54,046 bases of DNA, from assembly GCF_012927645.1 (NCBI RefSeq), contig NZ_JABBMT010000026.1, positions 1 through 54,046 of the forward strand. The letters run 5' to 3'. The notes beneath the pieces are model-generated. The model was not told the DNA's origin. It ran no database searches and saw only the letters and a list, made by a program, of their open reading frames with translations. Positions 16,246-26,677 of the stretch are shown here, one piece after another. Source of the stretch: Pseudoalteromonas arctica. Lineage in GTDB: Bacteria > Pseudomonadota > Gammaproteobacteria > Enterobacterales > Alteromonadaceae. Position numbers and translations under genes: made by a program. Within the stretch, counting starts at the first letter, position 1; each line of letters begins with the position of its first letter.

Positions 16246-17391
16246 TTATCCTTGTGTAAGTTGTTTTAGTGGATGTGAGTTGTGATCCCAACGTTGAACA
16301 AAAAAACTCTCGACTAATTCATCAGGGATCTGTTCAAGCGTTTTGAACTGCCAATTAGGCGCGCCATCTTTATCGATCAGTAGCGCACGAATACCTTCTT
16401 GGAACTCACCGACTTCACCACAACGAACCGACATACCCAGTTCCATTTGAAAACATTCGCCTAAACTTTTACCTTTTGAACTGGCAAGTTGACGCTCAAC
16501 TAAGGCGCAACTGAGCGGGCAACCATGCTTTAATGCTTGTTGTGCTCGGATAAGCCACGTATCGTCAGTTTCTAGATTTAAAATATAATTTACTTTATCG
16601 CGAAGATCCGTAAATTCCCCCAGTTTTTGAATAGTGGCTAATTGCGTCTTTACATTGCCTTTTGGCATATGCCCAGAAACATTATCAAGTTCGGTAAGTA
16701 AGCTGCTCAGCTTATCGTGATTCAACGAAGCCGTCTTACCCCACTTAATAGTGCACAATTGCTCAATCAGAGTGTCGAATTTATCGGCTTTGAGGTAGTG
16801 ATCAGCCAATCCCACATACATCGCATCGTCACAATTAATAGACGCCGCAGTTAGCCCTAAAAATAAACCAACATGCTCAGGCATTTTATGTAAAAAGTAA
16901 CTGCCTCCTACATCTGGATATAAACCAATTGTTAGCTCAGGCATAGCAATACGTGAGTTCTCAGTTACTACGCGATGACTCGCTCCGGCCATTAAGCCTA
17001 AACCACCGCCCATCACAATGCCATTACCCCAAACAAGGATCGGTTTATCATAACAATGAATTTGATGATCAAGGCGATACTCATGAGCAAAGTAATCTTC
17101 TATTAGATTTGCCGGTTCACCGCTGTTCATAGCGTTATGCAGGCTGACTACATCCCCCCCAGCACAAAATGCTTTTTCCCCGGCTCCTTTGATGATGACC
17201 ATAGCAATATTGCTATCATCTGCCCATGCTAATAACTGCGGCTCTAATAGTTTGATCATCGCAAAATTAAGTGCGTTTAATGACTTTGGCGCATTAAGGG
17301 TAGCAAAACCAATGAGTGAGCCGTTGGCAGCGGCCGCGGTTTCAAATACCACAGGCGCATCAGACGAATTTAATTGCGTTAACTCAATCAT
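16246..17391 (-). CDS. 3-hydroxyisobutyryl-CoA hydrolase
   Basis: Crotonase-fold thioesterase releasing 3-hydroxyisobutyrate from its CoA ester; this prevents accumulation of methacrylyl-CoA. 381 residues from ATG 17391, whose first base is also the last base of the upstream TAA (TAATG coupling); a TTG five codons upstream is less likely. The family blocks are AFCAGGDVVSLH, GNGIVMGGGLGLMAGASHRVVTE (oxyanion hole) and MPELTIGLYPDVGGSYFL. Its length, well above the 260-residue hydratases, separates HIBCH-type enzymes from true hydratases. Confidence 0.93.
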   Translation of the reverse strand: MIELTQLNSSDAPVVFETAAAANGSLIGFATLNAPKSLNALNFAMIKLLEPQLLAWADDSNIAMVIIKGAGEKAFCAGGDVVSLHNAMNSGEPANLIEDYFAHEYRLDHQIHCYDKPILVWGNGIVMGGGLGLMAGASHRVVTENSRIAMPELTIGLYPDVGGSYFLHKMPEHVGLFLGLTAASINCDDAMYVGLADHYLKADKFDTLIEQLCTIKWGKTASLNHDKLSSLLTELDNVSGHMPKGNVKTQLATIQKLGEFTDLRDKVNYILNLETDDTWLIRAQQALKHGCPLSCALVERQLASSKGKSLGECFQMELGMSVRCGEVGEFQEGIRALLIDKDGAPNWQFKTLEQIPDELVESFFVQRWDHNSHPLKQLTQG

Positions 17392-18170
17392 TAGCCATTC
17401 ACCCAATTTGCTTTGCGTTTTTCTAAGAAGGCATTTACACCTTCTTGTTGGTCTTGCGTATCAAACAAACCAACAAATAACTCACGCTCAAGCGGTAATA
17501 CATGCGCCATTGGCTGAGTACGGCCTTTTTGGATCAGGGTTTTACAGGCACTAACAGCAACAGGACTTTGATCTGCCACTTGAGTGGCTAATTTAAGTGC
17601 CACAGCAAGGCTGTCACCTTGTGGAACGACTTCTTCAACTAAACCAATTTGTAGCGCTTTATCAGCTTTTAGTCGCTCACCACATAAAATCATCCGTTTA
17701 GCCCAGCCTTCACCAACTAACCATGCTAGGTTTTGAGTGCCACCCGCACACGGTAGTAAACCTACTTTGGCTTCTGGTAGTGCCATTTGTGCTTGCTCTT
17801 CTGCAATGCGAATATCACATGCTAACGCCACTTCTAGGCCTCCACCCATGGCATAGCCATTGATAGCGGCAATGGATACACCTCTAAATGCAGTTAATGC
17901 TTCAAATGCGTCACCAAATACTTGCGACATAGTCGCTGCTACGCCTTTATCGCCACCAGCAAATACATTTAAATCAGCACCAGCACTGAAGAACTTTTCA
18001 CCCTCACCGGTGATCACTAATGAGTAAACATTTTTATTGTCATTAAGTTCATTTACCATATTTTTTAAGGCAATTAACGTGTCTTTAGTCCAGGTATTCG
18101 CTGGCGGATTAGACATGGTTAAAATCGCTACGTGACCTTCAATGGTTAACTCAATACTTGGGTTTGACAT
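17391..18170 (-). CDS. enoyl-CoA hydratase (branched-chain)
   Basis: 259-residue crotonase, probably hydrating methacrylyl-CoA and tiglyl-CoA. FFSAGADLNVFAGGD and GYAMGGGLEVALACDIRIAEE form the oxyanion hole and carry one catalytic glutamate; the second is in MALPEAKVGLLPCAGGTQNL. ATG 18170 has GGAGCG about 8 bases upstream. It is translationally coupled to the hydrolase and lies 10 bases after the acyl-CoA dehydrogenase. Confidence 0.92.
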   Translation of the reverse strand: MSNPSIELTIEGHVAILTMSNPPANTWTKDTLIALKNMVNELNDNKNVYSLVITGEGEKFFSAGADLNVFAGGDKGVAATMSQVFGDAFEALTAFRGVSIAAINGYAMGGGLEVALACDIRIAEEQAQMALPEAKVGLLPCAGGTQNLAWLVGEGWAKRMILCGERLKADKALQIGLVEEVVPQGDSLAVALKLATQVADQSPVAVSACKTLIQKGRTQPMAHVLPLERELFVGLFDTQDQQEGVNAFLEKRKANWVNG

Positions 18171-18180
18171 AACTCGCTCC

Positions 18181-19338
18181 TTATAAAATATCGGCGGCAG
18201 ATTCAGCTAAAATACGGCGTGCAATAATCACCCGCATGATCTCGTTAGTGCCTTCTAAAATTTGATGAACCCGCACATCACGTACGTGGCGCTCCAGTGG
18301 ATATTCTTTGATATAACCATAACCACCATGAATTTGTAGTGCGTCATTACACACAGTAAAACCAACATCGGTGGCAAAACGCTTTGCCATGGCACAATAA
18401 GTGGTTTTTTCGCTGTCATTATTATCAAGTTTAAAAGCCGCTAAACGCACCATTTGACGCGCCGCAACAAGTTCAGTGTTCATATCGGCAATTTTAAATT
18501 GCAGTGCTTGAAACGCAGCCAACTGTTTACCAAATTGTGTGCGTTCTTTTAAGTATTCTCGGGCTGTTTCAAGTGCCGCTTGGGCAGTACCAATTGAACA
18601 AGTTGCAATATTAATACGTCCGCCATCAAGGCCTTGCATTGCAAACTTAAAGCCTTCGCCCTCAGCACCTAGTAAGTTATGCGCCGGTATACGCACATCT
18701 TCAAAACTAATTAAGCGCGTTGGTTGTGCATTCCAGCCCATTTTCTCTTCTGCTTTACCATACTCAACACCTTTGGCATCAGCCGGTACTACAAACGCAG
18801 AAATACCTGCCGCACCTTCACCACCAGTGCGTGCCATAACCACTAATACTTCGGTCTCGCCTGCGCCTGAGATAAACATTTTTGAGCCATTGATCACGTA
18901 ATCATCGCCATCACGAACCGCTTTTGTTTTCAATGAGGCTGCATCGGAGCCTGAACCAGGCTCTGTTAAACAATAAGAAGCGAGTAGCTCCCCCATAACA
19001 AGTTGATCACAATATTGAGCTTTTGTTTGCTCAGTACCAAAACTTGCAATCATCCATGTCGCCATATTGTGAATGGTCAACATTGCGGTAGTCGCTGTAC
19101 AACCCATCGCCAGCTGTTCAAAAATAATACTTGAATCTAAGCGCGACAGGCCTAAACCGCCCGCTTCCTCTGGCGTATACAAACCACAGAAACCCAGTTC
19201 ACCCGCAGCTTTAATGGTATCTTTTGGAAAAAAATGTTCGCGATCCCATTTAGCGGCATAAGGAGCCAGTGCAGATTCTGCGAATTGGCGAGCTGTTTGA
19301 GCAAATGCTTGCTGATCTTCAGTTAAATTAAAGTCCAT
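18181..19338 (-). CDS. acyl-CoA dehydrogenase, isobutyryl/2-methylbutyryl-CoA type
   Basis: FAD enzyme introducing the alpha-beta double bond into isobutyryl- and probably 2-methylbutyryl-CoA. 385 residues from ATG 19338 (MDFNLTEDQQAFAQ), with GAGG upstream; the longer open frame to 19395 adds an unlikely N-terminus. YCLTEPGSGSDAASLKT and the C-terminal GGYGYIKEYPLERHVRDVRV are standard signatures. The catalytic base is in EGTNEIMRVIIAR, the position used by short-chain and ACAD8-type enzymes, unlike isovaleryl-CoA dehydrogenase. Confidence 0.92.
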   Translation of the reverse strand: MDFNLTEDQQAFAQTARQFAESALAPYAAKWDREHFFPKDTIKAAGELGFCGLYTPEEAGGLGLSRLDSSIIFEQLAMGCTATTAMLTIHNMATWMIASFGTEQTKAQYCDQLVMGELLASYCLTEPGSGSDAASLKTKAVRDGDDYVINGSKMFISGAGETEVLVVMARTGGEGAAGISAFVVPADAKGVEYGKAEEKMGWNAQPTRLISFEDVRIPAHNLLGAEGEGFKFAMQGLDGGRINIATCSIGTAQAALETAREYLKERTQFGKQLAAFQALQFKIADMNTELVAARQMVRLAAFKLDNNDSEKTTYCAMAKRFATDVGFTVCNDALQIHGGYGYIKEYPLERHVRDVRVHQILEGTNEIMRVIIARRILAESAADIL

Positions 19339-19452
19339 AGGAGACCTCTTTATAAAATGTGTGTTGTCAAAATCAAGATTAGTGAAGGGCAACAAAGGCT
19401 CAATGCTGTGGAGTGCCTTTGTTACCCCTCTTTTTTATTAAGGGGAAACTCA

Positions 19453-20943
19453 TTATTTAAGATTAATGCTCATATTAGGATCTGAGGCAATCTCATCTTC
19501 AAACCAACGTGAAGTAATTGTTTTGGTCTCAGTGTAAAAACGAATACCTTGCTTACCGTAGGTATGCGTATCGCCATAGAATGACCCTTTCCAGCCAGTA
19601 AACGAAAAGAATGGCAGTGGCACAGGAATTGGTACGTTAATACCCACTTGACCTACTTCAATCTCATGTTGGAACTTACGCGCAACAGCGCCACTTGAAG
19701 TGAATAACGACGTGCCGTTACCAAATGGTGATTCATTAATAAGGGCAATTGCTTCATCAAGCGAATCAACAAACATACACGCCAGTACTGGGCCAAATAT
19801 TTCTTCTTTGTATAAATCCATCTCAGTGGTGACGTCAGTAAATAAGGTAGGTCCTACCCAGTTGCCCTTTTCATACCCTTCTACTGTAAAGTCCGAGCCA
19901 TCAATTAAGCATGTTGCGCCTTGTGCTTTACCACTTTCTATTAATGATAAAATTCGTGCTTTAGCAGCCGCTGATGTTTGTGGTCCATATGCAGCATCTT
20001 TATCATCCCACACACCTGGGCGCACATTGGCAAAACCAGCTTTAATATCTTCAACCCAATCTTTCGCTTGGCCAACAAACACCGCCACTGAAATCCCCAT
20101 ACAACGCTGACCCGCTGCACCAACAGAGGCACCAACAAGGTTATTAACAACGTGTGAGCGACTTGCATCAGGCATGATCACCATGTGATTCTTAGCACCA
20201 ACACAGGCTTGTACACGTTTTAAATTAGCTGTGCCTTTAGAGTAAATGTATTCACCTACGCCACACGAGCCAACAAACGAAATTGCGCGTACTGCTGAGT
20301 CTTCTAATAAGCGGTCAACTTGTGGCTTAGTACCATGAACAACTTGCAACACACCTTTAGGCGCACCCGCTTCAATGAATAATTCAGCTAAACGCATAGG
20401 GGTAAGTGGGTCTTGCTCTGAGGGTTTTAAAATAAAAGTATTACCGCAGACAATCGCCAATGGGAACATCCACAGTGGGATCATCGCTGGGAAGTTAAAC
20501 GGCGTAATGCCCGCGCATACACCCAGTGGTTGCATATACGAGTAAGTGTCGATTTTACGGGCCACGTTTTCCATGGTTTCACCCATCATTAAAGATGGCG
20601 CATTAGCTGCTTGCTCAACCACTTCAATACCACGCCAAACATCGCCTTTAGCATCTTCAAAGGTTTTGCCTAATTCATGGCATATAATGGTGGCTAGTTC
20701 ATCGTGGTGCTCTTTTAAAAGTGCTGCATACTTCATCATAATGCGCGCACGTTCAGTAATTGGCACATCTTTCCAGCTTTTAAAGGTGTCTTTGGCTGAT
20801 GCGATAGCCGCATCCATCTCAGCGTCGGTAGCACACGGTACTTGTGCAAGCACCTCTTGGTTTGCTGGATTAATAACGTCAATCAGTTGATCTGATGTTG
20901 ATTGAACAAATTCGCCGTTGATCAGTAATGGTACTTGGTGCAT
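19453..20943 (-). CDS. mmsA: methylmalonate-semialdehyde dehydrogenase (CoA-acylating)
   Basis: ALDH-superfamily enzyme that converts methylmalonate semialdehyde, NAD+ and CoA to propionyl-CoA and CO2, the last valine step. 496 residues. [20 protein letters not shown] and [13 protein letters not shown] (NAD loop) are followed by [11 protein letters not shown] with the catalytic Cys at about 286. This Cys context and the [12 protein letters not shown] block are specific for MmsA/IolA. ATG 20943 has GGAGGAG upstream. Confidence 0.96.
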   Translation of the reverse strand: MHQVPLLINGEFVQSTSDQLIDVINPANQEVLAQVPCATDAEMDAAIASAKDTFKSWKDVPITERARIMMKYAALLKEHHDELATIICHELGKTFEDAKGDVWRGIEVVEQAANAPSLMMGETMENVARKIDTYSYMQPLGVCAGITPFNFPAMIPLWMFPLAIVCGNTFILKPSEQDPLTPMRLAELFIEAGAPKGVLQVVHGTKPQVDRLLEDSAVRAISFVGSCGVGEYIYSKGTANLKRVQACVGAKNHMVIMPDASRSHVVNNLVGASVGAAGQRCMGISVAVFVGQAKDWVEDIKAGFANVRPGVWDDKDAAYGPQTSAAAKARILSLIESGKAQGATCLIDGSDFTVEGYEKGNWVGPTLFTDVTTEMDLYKEEIFGPVLACMFVDSLDEAIALINESPFGNGTSLFTSSGAVARKFQHEIEVGQVGINVPIPVPLPFFSFTGWKGSFYGDTHTYGKQGIRFYTETKTITSRWFEDEIASDPNMSINLK

Positions 20944-21064
20944 AACGCACTCCTCCCCAGAGGGTAATTAATTAAGCCGCAGCGTTAACCGATTAAGGTA
21001 TGTTGTTATTAAAAGAGCCTGCGGCTATGAGAGTTTAAATTTAACTAATTTGTACAGTGCAACT

Positions 21065-22246
21065 TTAAATAGCTTCAACCGCCAGTGCGACCGCCTCGCC
21101 ACCGCCAATACATAAAGACGCTACGCCTTTTTTCAGGCCACGATTTTTAAGCGCATGGATAAGTGTCACTAAAATACGTGCGCCGCTGGCACCAATTGGG
21201 TGGCCAAGTGCACAAGCACCGCCATTAACATTCACTTTGCTGGCATCAAGTTTTAATTCATTAATCGCCAACATTGTCACCATGGCAAATGCTTCATTAA
21301 TTTCCCATAAGTCAACGTCATCAGTTGTCCAACCAGCTTTTGCAAGCAAAGTATTCATCGCGCCAACTGGTGCAAGAGTAAACTCACTTGGTTTTTGAGA
21401 ATGGGTACTGTGCGCAACAATACGACACAGTGGCGTAAGCCCTTGTGCTTTAGCATGCGATTCACTCATTAAAATAAGGGCTGCTCCACCGTCTGAAATT
21501 GACGATGAATTAGCCGCTGTGATGGTGCCGTCTTTTTTAAACGCAGCACGCAAACCGGGAATTTTTTCTGGGCGTGCATTACCTGGTTGTTCATCAATGC
21601 TGATGGTTACATCACCCTTACGAGAGCTAATAGTGTGCGGCGCAATTTCATTTACAAAATCGCCATTGGCAATCGCTGCATTGGCTTTGGTCAGTGAGTT
21701 AAGTGCAAATTCATCCATTTGCTCGCGGCCAATACCATATTCATCAGCCGTATCTTGCGCAAAACAGCCCATCGCTTTGTTATCGTATGCGTCTTCTAGA
21801 CCATCACTCATCATGTGATCTTTAATTTCGCCATGACCCATACGCATACCGCCACGCGCTTTAGGAATAAAATACGGCGAGTTGCTCATGCTTTCCATGC
21901 CACCGGCAACCGCGCTGTTAATTGAACCGGCTTTAATTAAATCATGCGCAAGCATGGCGGCCTTTAAACCTGAACCACATACTTTGTTGATGGTCGTCGC
22001 GCCAGTACAGCGTGCAAGACCTGCTTTTAACATAGCTTGGCGTGCAGGCGCTTGACCTAAACCTGCCGGTAATACACAGCCCATGATCACTTCATCAATA
22101 TCTGTATCGCTTAATCCCGTCTCAGCAAGTGCACTAGCAATGGCTGTTGCACCTAATTCAGGAGCGGCTGCATCACTGAGAGCCCCCATAAAACCACCCA
22201 TAGGGGTGCGTTTTGCTGCTACAATAACAACGGCTTCGGTAGTCAT
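21065..22246 (-). CDS. acetyl-CoA/2-methylacetoacetyl-CoA C-acyltransferase (thiolase)
   Basis: Biosynthetic-type thiolase fold, 393 residues. The nucleophilic Cys is in INKVCGSGLKAAM (about 89), the His in ALGHPIGASGAR and the second Cys in ASLCIGGGEAVAL. First gene of the valine/isoleucine operon, so the isoleucine product 2-methylacetoacetyl-CoA is the likely substrate, with acetoacetyl-CoA also possible. ATG 22246 has GGAG upstream. A LiuR-type palindrome lies about 90 bases in front of it. Confidence 0.93.
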   Translation of the reverse strand: MTTEAVVIVAAKRTPMGGFMGALSDAAAPELGATAIASALAETGLSDTDIDEVIMGCVLPAGLGQAPARQAMLKAGLARCTGATTINKVCGSGLKAAMLAHDLIKAGSINSAVAGGMESMSNSPYFIPKARGGMRMGHGEIKDHMMSDGLEDAYDNKAMGCFAQDTADEYGIGREQMDEFALNSLTKANAAIANGDFVNEIAPHTISSRKGDVTISIDEQPGNARPEKIPGLRAAFKKDGTITAANSSSISDGGAALILMSESHAKAQGLTPLCRIVAHSTHSQKPSEFTLAPVGAMNTLLAKAGWTTDDVDLWEINEAFAMVTMLAINELKLDASKVNVNGGACALGHPIGASGARILVTLIHALKNRGLKKGVASLCIGGGEAVALAVEAI

Positions 22247-22335
22247 AAAAAAGGCTCCATTTTATAATTGGCTATATTCATATGCAGAGATTAGCCAAAC
22301 ATTGTATTTATAATCTGCTTATGAGCATACATAAT

Positions 22336-22359
22336 ATTTACGTTTACGCCAACGTAAAT
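22336..22359. promoter_or_regulatory. LiuR-type operator in front of the thiolase operon
   Basis: ATTTACGTT (22336-22344) and AACGTAAAT (22351-22359) form a perfect 9-bp dyad with a 6-bp spacer. It resembles the TTTACGT/ACGTAAA motif known for LiuR in gammaproteobacteria (from memory). Confidence 0.65.
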
Positions 22360-22517
22360 CTAAAATCAAGGTTTTTGCGCCCAATAAAAGTGTAAACATA
22401 TCTTTATTTTGCTGTAGTCTAATACAAACAGCGCCTCTGCAAGCTGCATTAATAAAGGTTTAACCTGCTATTTATGGCTTTAGGCTATAAGTCTAAAGTA
22501 TAAGTTCCACAATCCAC

Positions 22518-22546
22518 TTTACCTTTACGTAAACTTCACTTATATT
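22518..22546. promoter_or_regulatory. liuR promoter with LiuR half-site palindrome
   Basis: TTTACC (22518-22523), a 17-base spacer and TATATT (22541-22546) form a candidate liuR promoter. Its spacer contains the 10-bp palindrome TTTACGTAAA (22524-22533). MerR-family regulators bind between -35 and -10, so this fits autoregulation. Confidence 0.6.
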
Positions 22547-22574
22547 GGGGTTATTCGAATGAGGTAAAAACACT

Positions 22575-23009
22575 ATGAATCAAGATAATCAAACAAACTT
22601 TGCAAGTTCAGCCGCCGAACCGGCAAGCAATGAACAAACCTTTAGTATCAGTGAACTGGCTAAAGAGTTTGATATAACCACCCGCTCAATTCGCTTTTAC
22701 GAAGATCAGGGCTTAATTTCACCTGAGCGTAATGGCCAAACCCGTATTTATTCCAAACGCGATAAAGTGCGTTTAAAACTTATTTTACGTGGCAAGCGGT
22801 TAGGTTTTACCTTGGCTGAAACAGGCCGTTTGTTTGAACTTTATGATGCCGATAAATCCAGCGCTAAACAGCTAGTGACTATGCTTGACTTAATTGCAGA
22901 TAAAAAAGCTGATCTAAGCCAACAAATGGATGACATAAAAGTTGTCTTGATGGAATTAGTAACCGCAGAGCGTCGTTGTCGCGACACCTTAAATCAATTA
23001 GATGAATAA
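22575..23009 (+). CDS. liuR: MerR-family regulator of branched-chain amino acid catabolism (LiuR)
   Basis: 144 residues. After an Asn/Ser/Gln-rich lead of about 23 residues, the MerR winged helix-turn-helix covers about 24-92: FSISELAKEFDITTRSIRFY, EDQGLISPERNGQTRIYS, then RLKLILRGKRLGFTLAE. A dimerisation coiled coil follows. Position next to liuABCDE and divergent from the valine/isoleucine operon, with two matching palindromes between, supports LiuR, which controls both arms in related genomes. The C-terminus has no Cys-rich metal site, which fits a CoA-ester or amino-acid responsive regulator. Confidence 0.9.
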   Translation: MNQDNQTNFASSAAEPASNEQTFSISELAKEFDITTRSIRFYEDQGLISPERNGQTRIYSKRDKVRLKLILRGKRLGFTLAETGRLFELYDADKSSAKQLVTMLDLIADKKADLSQQMDDIKVVLMELVTAERRCRDTLNQLDE

Positions 23010-23072
23010 CTAGTTTTAAACAATAGCGATTAAATGACTATTCATTAACAGTCTCTCACACAGGAATGAATC

Positions 23073-24248
23073 ATGAGCACTATTTCACTCTATAAAGAAA
23101 TGAACTTTGGCCTAGGCGAAACCGCAGATATGATCCGCGATCATGTAAACAGTTTTGCCAGCCAAGAAATTGCCCCTTTAGCTGAAAAAACCGATCTTGA
23201 TAATGCGTTCCCTAATCAGCTTTGGCCACAACTTGGCGAAATGGGCTTACTAGGTATGACAGTATCTGAAGAGCTCGGTGGTGCCGGTCTTGGTTACCTT
23301 GAACACGTAATCGCAATGGAAGAAATAAGCCGAGCAAGTGCCTCTATCGGCCTAAGTTACGGTGCTCATTCTAACCTCTGTGTTAATCAAATCAATCGTA
23401 ATGGCACGCAAGCACAAAAAGAAAAATACTTACCAAAATTAATTAGTGGTGAACACATTGGTGCCCTTGCCATGAGTGAGCCAAACGCAGGCTCTGACGT
23501 AGTATCAATGAAACTTAAAGCTGAGAAAAAAGGCGATAAGTACATTTTAAACGGTAATAAAATGTGGATCACTAACGGCCCTGATGCGCATACTTTAGTG
23601 ATCTACGCAAAAACTGATCAAACCGCTGGCGCAAAAGGCATTACCGCGTTTATTGTTGAGAGTAATTTTCCTGGCTTTTCTACCGCGCAAAAACTCGATA
23701 AACTCGGAATGCGCGGCTCAAATACCTGCGAATTAGTGTTCGAAAACTGTGAAGTGCCAGAAGAGAACATCCTTGGTAATTTAAATGAAGGCGTTAAAGT
23801 ACTCATGAGCGGCCTTGATTACGAGCGCGTAGTACTTGCAGCAGGCCCACTGGGCATAATGCAAGCCTGTATGGACATCGTTGTACCGTATATTCATGAA
23901 CGTAAGCAGTTTGATACACCGATTGGTCAATTCCAGTTAATACAAGGCAAAGTAGCCGACATGTATACACAAATGAATGCAGCTCGTTCATACGTATACA
24001 CAGTAGCGCGTTCGTGTGATCGCGGTGAAACAACCCGTAAAGATGCCGCAGGCGCAATTTTATATGCGGCAGAGCTGGCAACTAAAATGGCACTGGATGC
24101 TATTCAAATTCTCGGTGGGAACGGTTATATCAACGAATACGCCACTGGCCGCCTACTGCGTGACGCTAAGCTTTATGAAATTGGCGCCGGCACCTCGGAA
24201 ATTCGCCGTATGCTCATTGGTCGCGAATTATTCACTGAAAGCCGTTAA
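23073..24248 (+). CDS. liuA: isovaleryl-CoA dehydrogenase
   Basis: FAD enzyme making 3-methylcrotonyl-CoA from isovaleryl-CoA in leucine breakdown. 391 residues. It shows [38 protein letters not shown] and the C-terminal [23 protein letters not shown]. The catalytic Glu of the isovaleryl class lies in the [17 protein letters not shown] helix, while the C-terminal position carries [10 protein letters not shown], which separates it from the acyl-CoA dehydrogenase at 18181. Follows liuR by 63 bases. Confidence 0.95.
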   Translation: MSTISLYKEMNFGLGETADMIRDHVNSFASQEIAPLAEKTDLDNAFPNQLWPQLGEMGLLGMTVSEELGGAGLGYLEHVIAMEEISRASASIGLSYGAHSNLCVNQINRNGTQAQKEKYLPKLISGEHIGALAMSEPNAGSDVVSMKLKAEKKGDKYILNGNKMWITNGPDAHTLVIYAKTDQTAGAKGITAFIVESNFPGFSTAQKLDKLGMRGSNTCELVFENCEVPEENILGNLNEGVKVLMSGLDYERVVLAAGPLGIMQACMDIVVPYIHERKQFDTPIGQFQLIQGKVADMYTQMNAARSYVYTVARSCDRGETTRKDAAGAILYAAELATKMALDAIQILGGNGYINEYATGRLLRDAKLYEIGAGTSEIRRMLIGRELFTESR

Positions 24249-24259
24249 GGATAAGCGCT

Positions 24260-25888
24260 ATGACTATTTTAAAATCAAGCGTTAACCCTCACGATCCACA
24301 GTTTTTGCAAAATCATAAAAACATGGCGGCACTGGTTGATGATTTACGCGACAAAGTAAGCGAGATCAGCCAAGGTGGTGGCGCAGCGTTGATAGAACGC
24401 CATCAAAGCCGCGGTAAAATGTTCGTGCGTGAACGCATTAGTACTTTACTTGACGAAGGTTCACCCTTTTTAGAAATTTCACAATTTGCTGCATTTGGTG
24501 TGTATGAGCAAGCTATACCATGCGCCGGTGTTGTTGCTGGTATTGGCCGTGTTAAAGGCGTTGAATGTATGATCATCGCCAATGATGCGACAGTTAAGGG
24601 CGGTACATATTTTCCATTAACCGTTAAAAAACATTTACGCGCACAAGATATCGCCGAGCGGTGTCATCTACCGTGTATTTATTTAGTTGATTCAGGTGGG
24701 GCCAACCTACCTGAGCAAGATGATGTGTTTCCTGACAAACTGCACTTTGGTCGTATTTTTTATAATCAAGCACGTATGTCGGGCAAAGGCATTCCACAAA
24801 TTGCAGTCGTTATGGGTTTATGTACCGCAGGTGGCGCGTATGTACCTGCGATGGCAGACGAAAGCATCATTGTAAAAGAGCAAGGCACAATATTTTTAGC
24901 AGGTCCTCCGCTGGTAAAAGCAGCAACCGGTGAAGAGGTAACCGCAGAAGAACTTGGCGGCGCTGACGTACACTGTAAAACATCTGGGGTTGCCGATCAT
25001 TATGCTGAAAATGACGCTCATGCGTTATCAATTGCTCGTCAATGTATTGAACGAATTAATTACCAACGCCCTACTACTTCGCCATTACTTAACCAAGGGC
25101 TTAACCAAGAGCAAGTGAAGGCGCCACGTTACGACATTAGCGAGTTATACGGCATTGTGGGCACCGATCTGAAAAAACCATTTGATGTTCGCGAAGTGAT
25201 TGCGCGTACCGTAGATGACTCTTCATTTGATGAATTTAAACGTTACTTTGGCGATACCTTAGTAACGGGATTTGCGAAAATCTATGGTCATCCGGTTGGG
25301 ATTATTGCTAACAATGGCATTTTGTTTAGTGAGTCAGCTCAAAAAGGCGCGCACTTTATTCAGTTGTGCGCACAACGAAATATTCCACTGGTGTTTTTAC
25401 AAAATATTACCGGCTTTATGGTAGGTAAAAAATACGAAGCTGAAGGCATTGCTAAACACGGCGCTAAAATGGTGATGGCGGTATCGTGCGCTGATGTTCC
25501 TAAATTTACTGTATTAATTGGCGGCTCTTATGGCGCAGGTAACTATGGCATGTGTGGTCGTGCATTTGAACCAACCATGATGTGGATGTGGCCGAATGCG
25601 CGTATTTCTGTGATGGGTGGCGAACAAGCAGCAGGTGTTATGGCGCAAGTTAAGCAAGATGGGTTAGCCCGTAAAGGCCAAAGCATGACTGATGAGCAAA
25701 TTAGCGAGTTTAAACAGCCGATTATAGAGCAATACGAGCAACAAGGTCATCCATATTATGCCAGCGCCCGTTTGTGGGATGACGGTATCATCGATCCAGC
25801 AGATACCCGTAGTGTGCTAGGTTTAGCCCTCAATGCCGCAGCCAATGCACCAAAACGTGATTCGCAATTCGGCGTATTTAGAATGTAA
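24260..25888 (+). CDS. liuB: 3-methylcrotonyl-CoA carboxylase, carboxyltransferase subunit
   Basis: Beta subunit of biotin-dependent MCC, 542 residues with two crotonase-like carboxyltransferase halves. Signatures include [61 protein letters not shown] and [25 protein letters not shown]. Lies 11 bases after liuA and works with the biotinylated subunit encoded by liuD. Confidence 0.96.
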   Translation: MTILKSSVNPHDPQFLQNHKNMAALVDDLRDKVSEISQGGGAALIERHQSRGKMFVRERISTLLDEGSPFLEISQFAAFGVYEQAIPCAGVVAGIGRVKGVECMIIANDATVKGGTYFPLTVKKHLRAQDIAERCHLPCIYLVDSGGANLPEQDDVFPDKLHFGRIFYNQARMSGKGIPQIAVVMGLCTAGGAYVPAMADESIIVKEQGTIFLAGPPLVKAATGEEVTAEELGGADVHCKTSGVADHYAENDAHALSIARQCIERINYQRPTTSPLLNQGLNQEQVKAPRYDISELYGIVGTDLKKPFDVREVIARTVDDSSFDEFKRYFGDTLVTGFAKIYGHPVGIIANNGILFSESAQKGAHFIQLCAQRNIPLVFLQNITGFMVGKKYEAEGIAKHGAKMVMAVSCADVPKFTVLIGGSYGAGNYGMCGRAFEPTMMWMWPNARISVMGGEQAAGVMAQVKQDGLARKGQSMTDEQISEFKQPIIEQYEQQGHPYYASARLWDDGIIDPADTRSVLGLALNAAANAPKRDSQFGVFRM

Positions 25889-25898
25889 GGACGTGAGT

Positions 25899-26669
25899 AT
25901 GTCAGTAACACTACAAATAACTAAATCAAATGTGGCTGTACTCGTTTTAAGTCGCCCTGAAAAGCGCAATGCCTTTAACGAGCAAGTGATCCAAGAACTT
26001 ATTCAATGTATAGAGCATGCTAATAGCTTAGATGTACGCGCCCTTGTTTTAAAAACTGAGGGAGAGCATTTCTCTGCTGGGGCTGATCTTAATTGGATGA
26101 AGTCCATGGCAAACAATGACTTTAGTGAGAATCTTGCGGATTCAAAACAACTTGCCAAATTAATGCATGTATTAGCCAGCAGCCCTCTGCCAACGGTATG
26201 TGCTGTGCAAGGCGCGGCATTTGGCGGTGCACTGGGCTTAATTGCCTGTTGTGACATAGCCATTTGCCAAGACAACGCACAATTTTGTTTGAGCGAAGTA
26301 AAACTTGGCCTAATACCTGCGGTCATTAGCCCTTATGTGATAAGAGCCATTGGCGAACGCGCTGCACGTCGTTATTTTTTAACCGCTGAGATTTTTGATG
26401 CTCACACAGCCAAGCAATTAGGCTTAATTCATCAAGTAACCGGTAAACTTGACTGCGCACTTGAGCAACTACTTGAAACACTGATCAACAACGGTCCTGT
26501 CGCGGTTCGCGCAGCAAAACAATTGATCAACGATGTAGCTGGCCATGCTATGAATGAACAAATCATAAATTTAACCGCAGAGCGTATCGCACACATTCGC
26601 GTATCTAAAGAAGGCCAAGAAGGGCTTACTGCCTTTTTTGAAAAACGCCCGCCAAATTGGCAAAAATAG
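25899..26669 (+). CDS. liuC: methylglutaconyl-CoA hydratase
   Basis: Crotonase-family hydratase turning 3-methylglutaconyl-CoA into HMG-CoA. 256 residues from ATG 25899, supported by AAGGA upstream and by the standard N-terminus MSVTLQITKSNVAVLVLSRP; the open frame extends into liuB but that part is not family-like. HFSAGADLNWMKSM and GAAFGGALGLIACCDIAI are the oxyanion and active-site segments, and FCLSEVKLGLIPAVISPYV carries the catalytic Glu. Sits between the two MCC subunit genes, as in other liu operons. Confidence 0.94.
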   Translation: MSVTLQITKSNVAVLVLSRPEKRNAFNEQVIQELIQCIEHANSLDVRALVLKTEGEHFSAGADLNWMKSMANNDFSENLADSKQLAKLMHVLASSPLPTVCAVQGAAFGGALGLIACCDIAICQDNAQFCLSEVKLGLIPAVISPYVIRAIGERAARRYFLTAEIFDAHTAKQLGLIHQVTGKLDCALEQLLETLINNGPVAVRAAKQLINDVAGHAMNEQIINLTAERIAHIRVSKEGQEGLTAFFEKRPPNWQK

Positions 26670-26677
26670 GGATCCCC

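Noticed and set aside
23803..24081. Minus-strand frame of 92 codons inside liuA
   Set aside because: A codon-bias shadow of the acyl-CoA dehydrogenase, with no start signals or family motifs.
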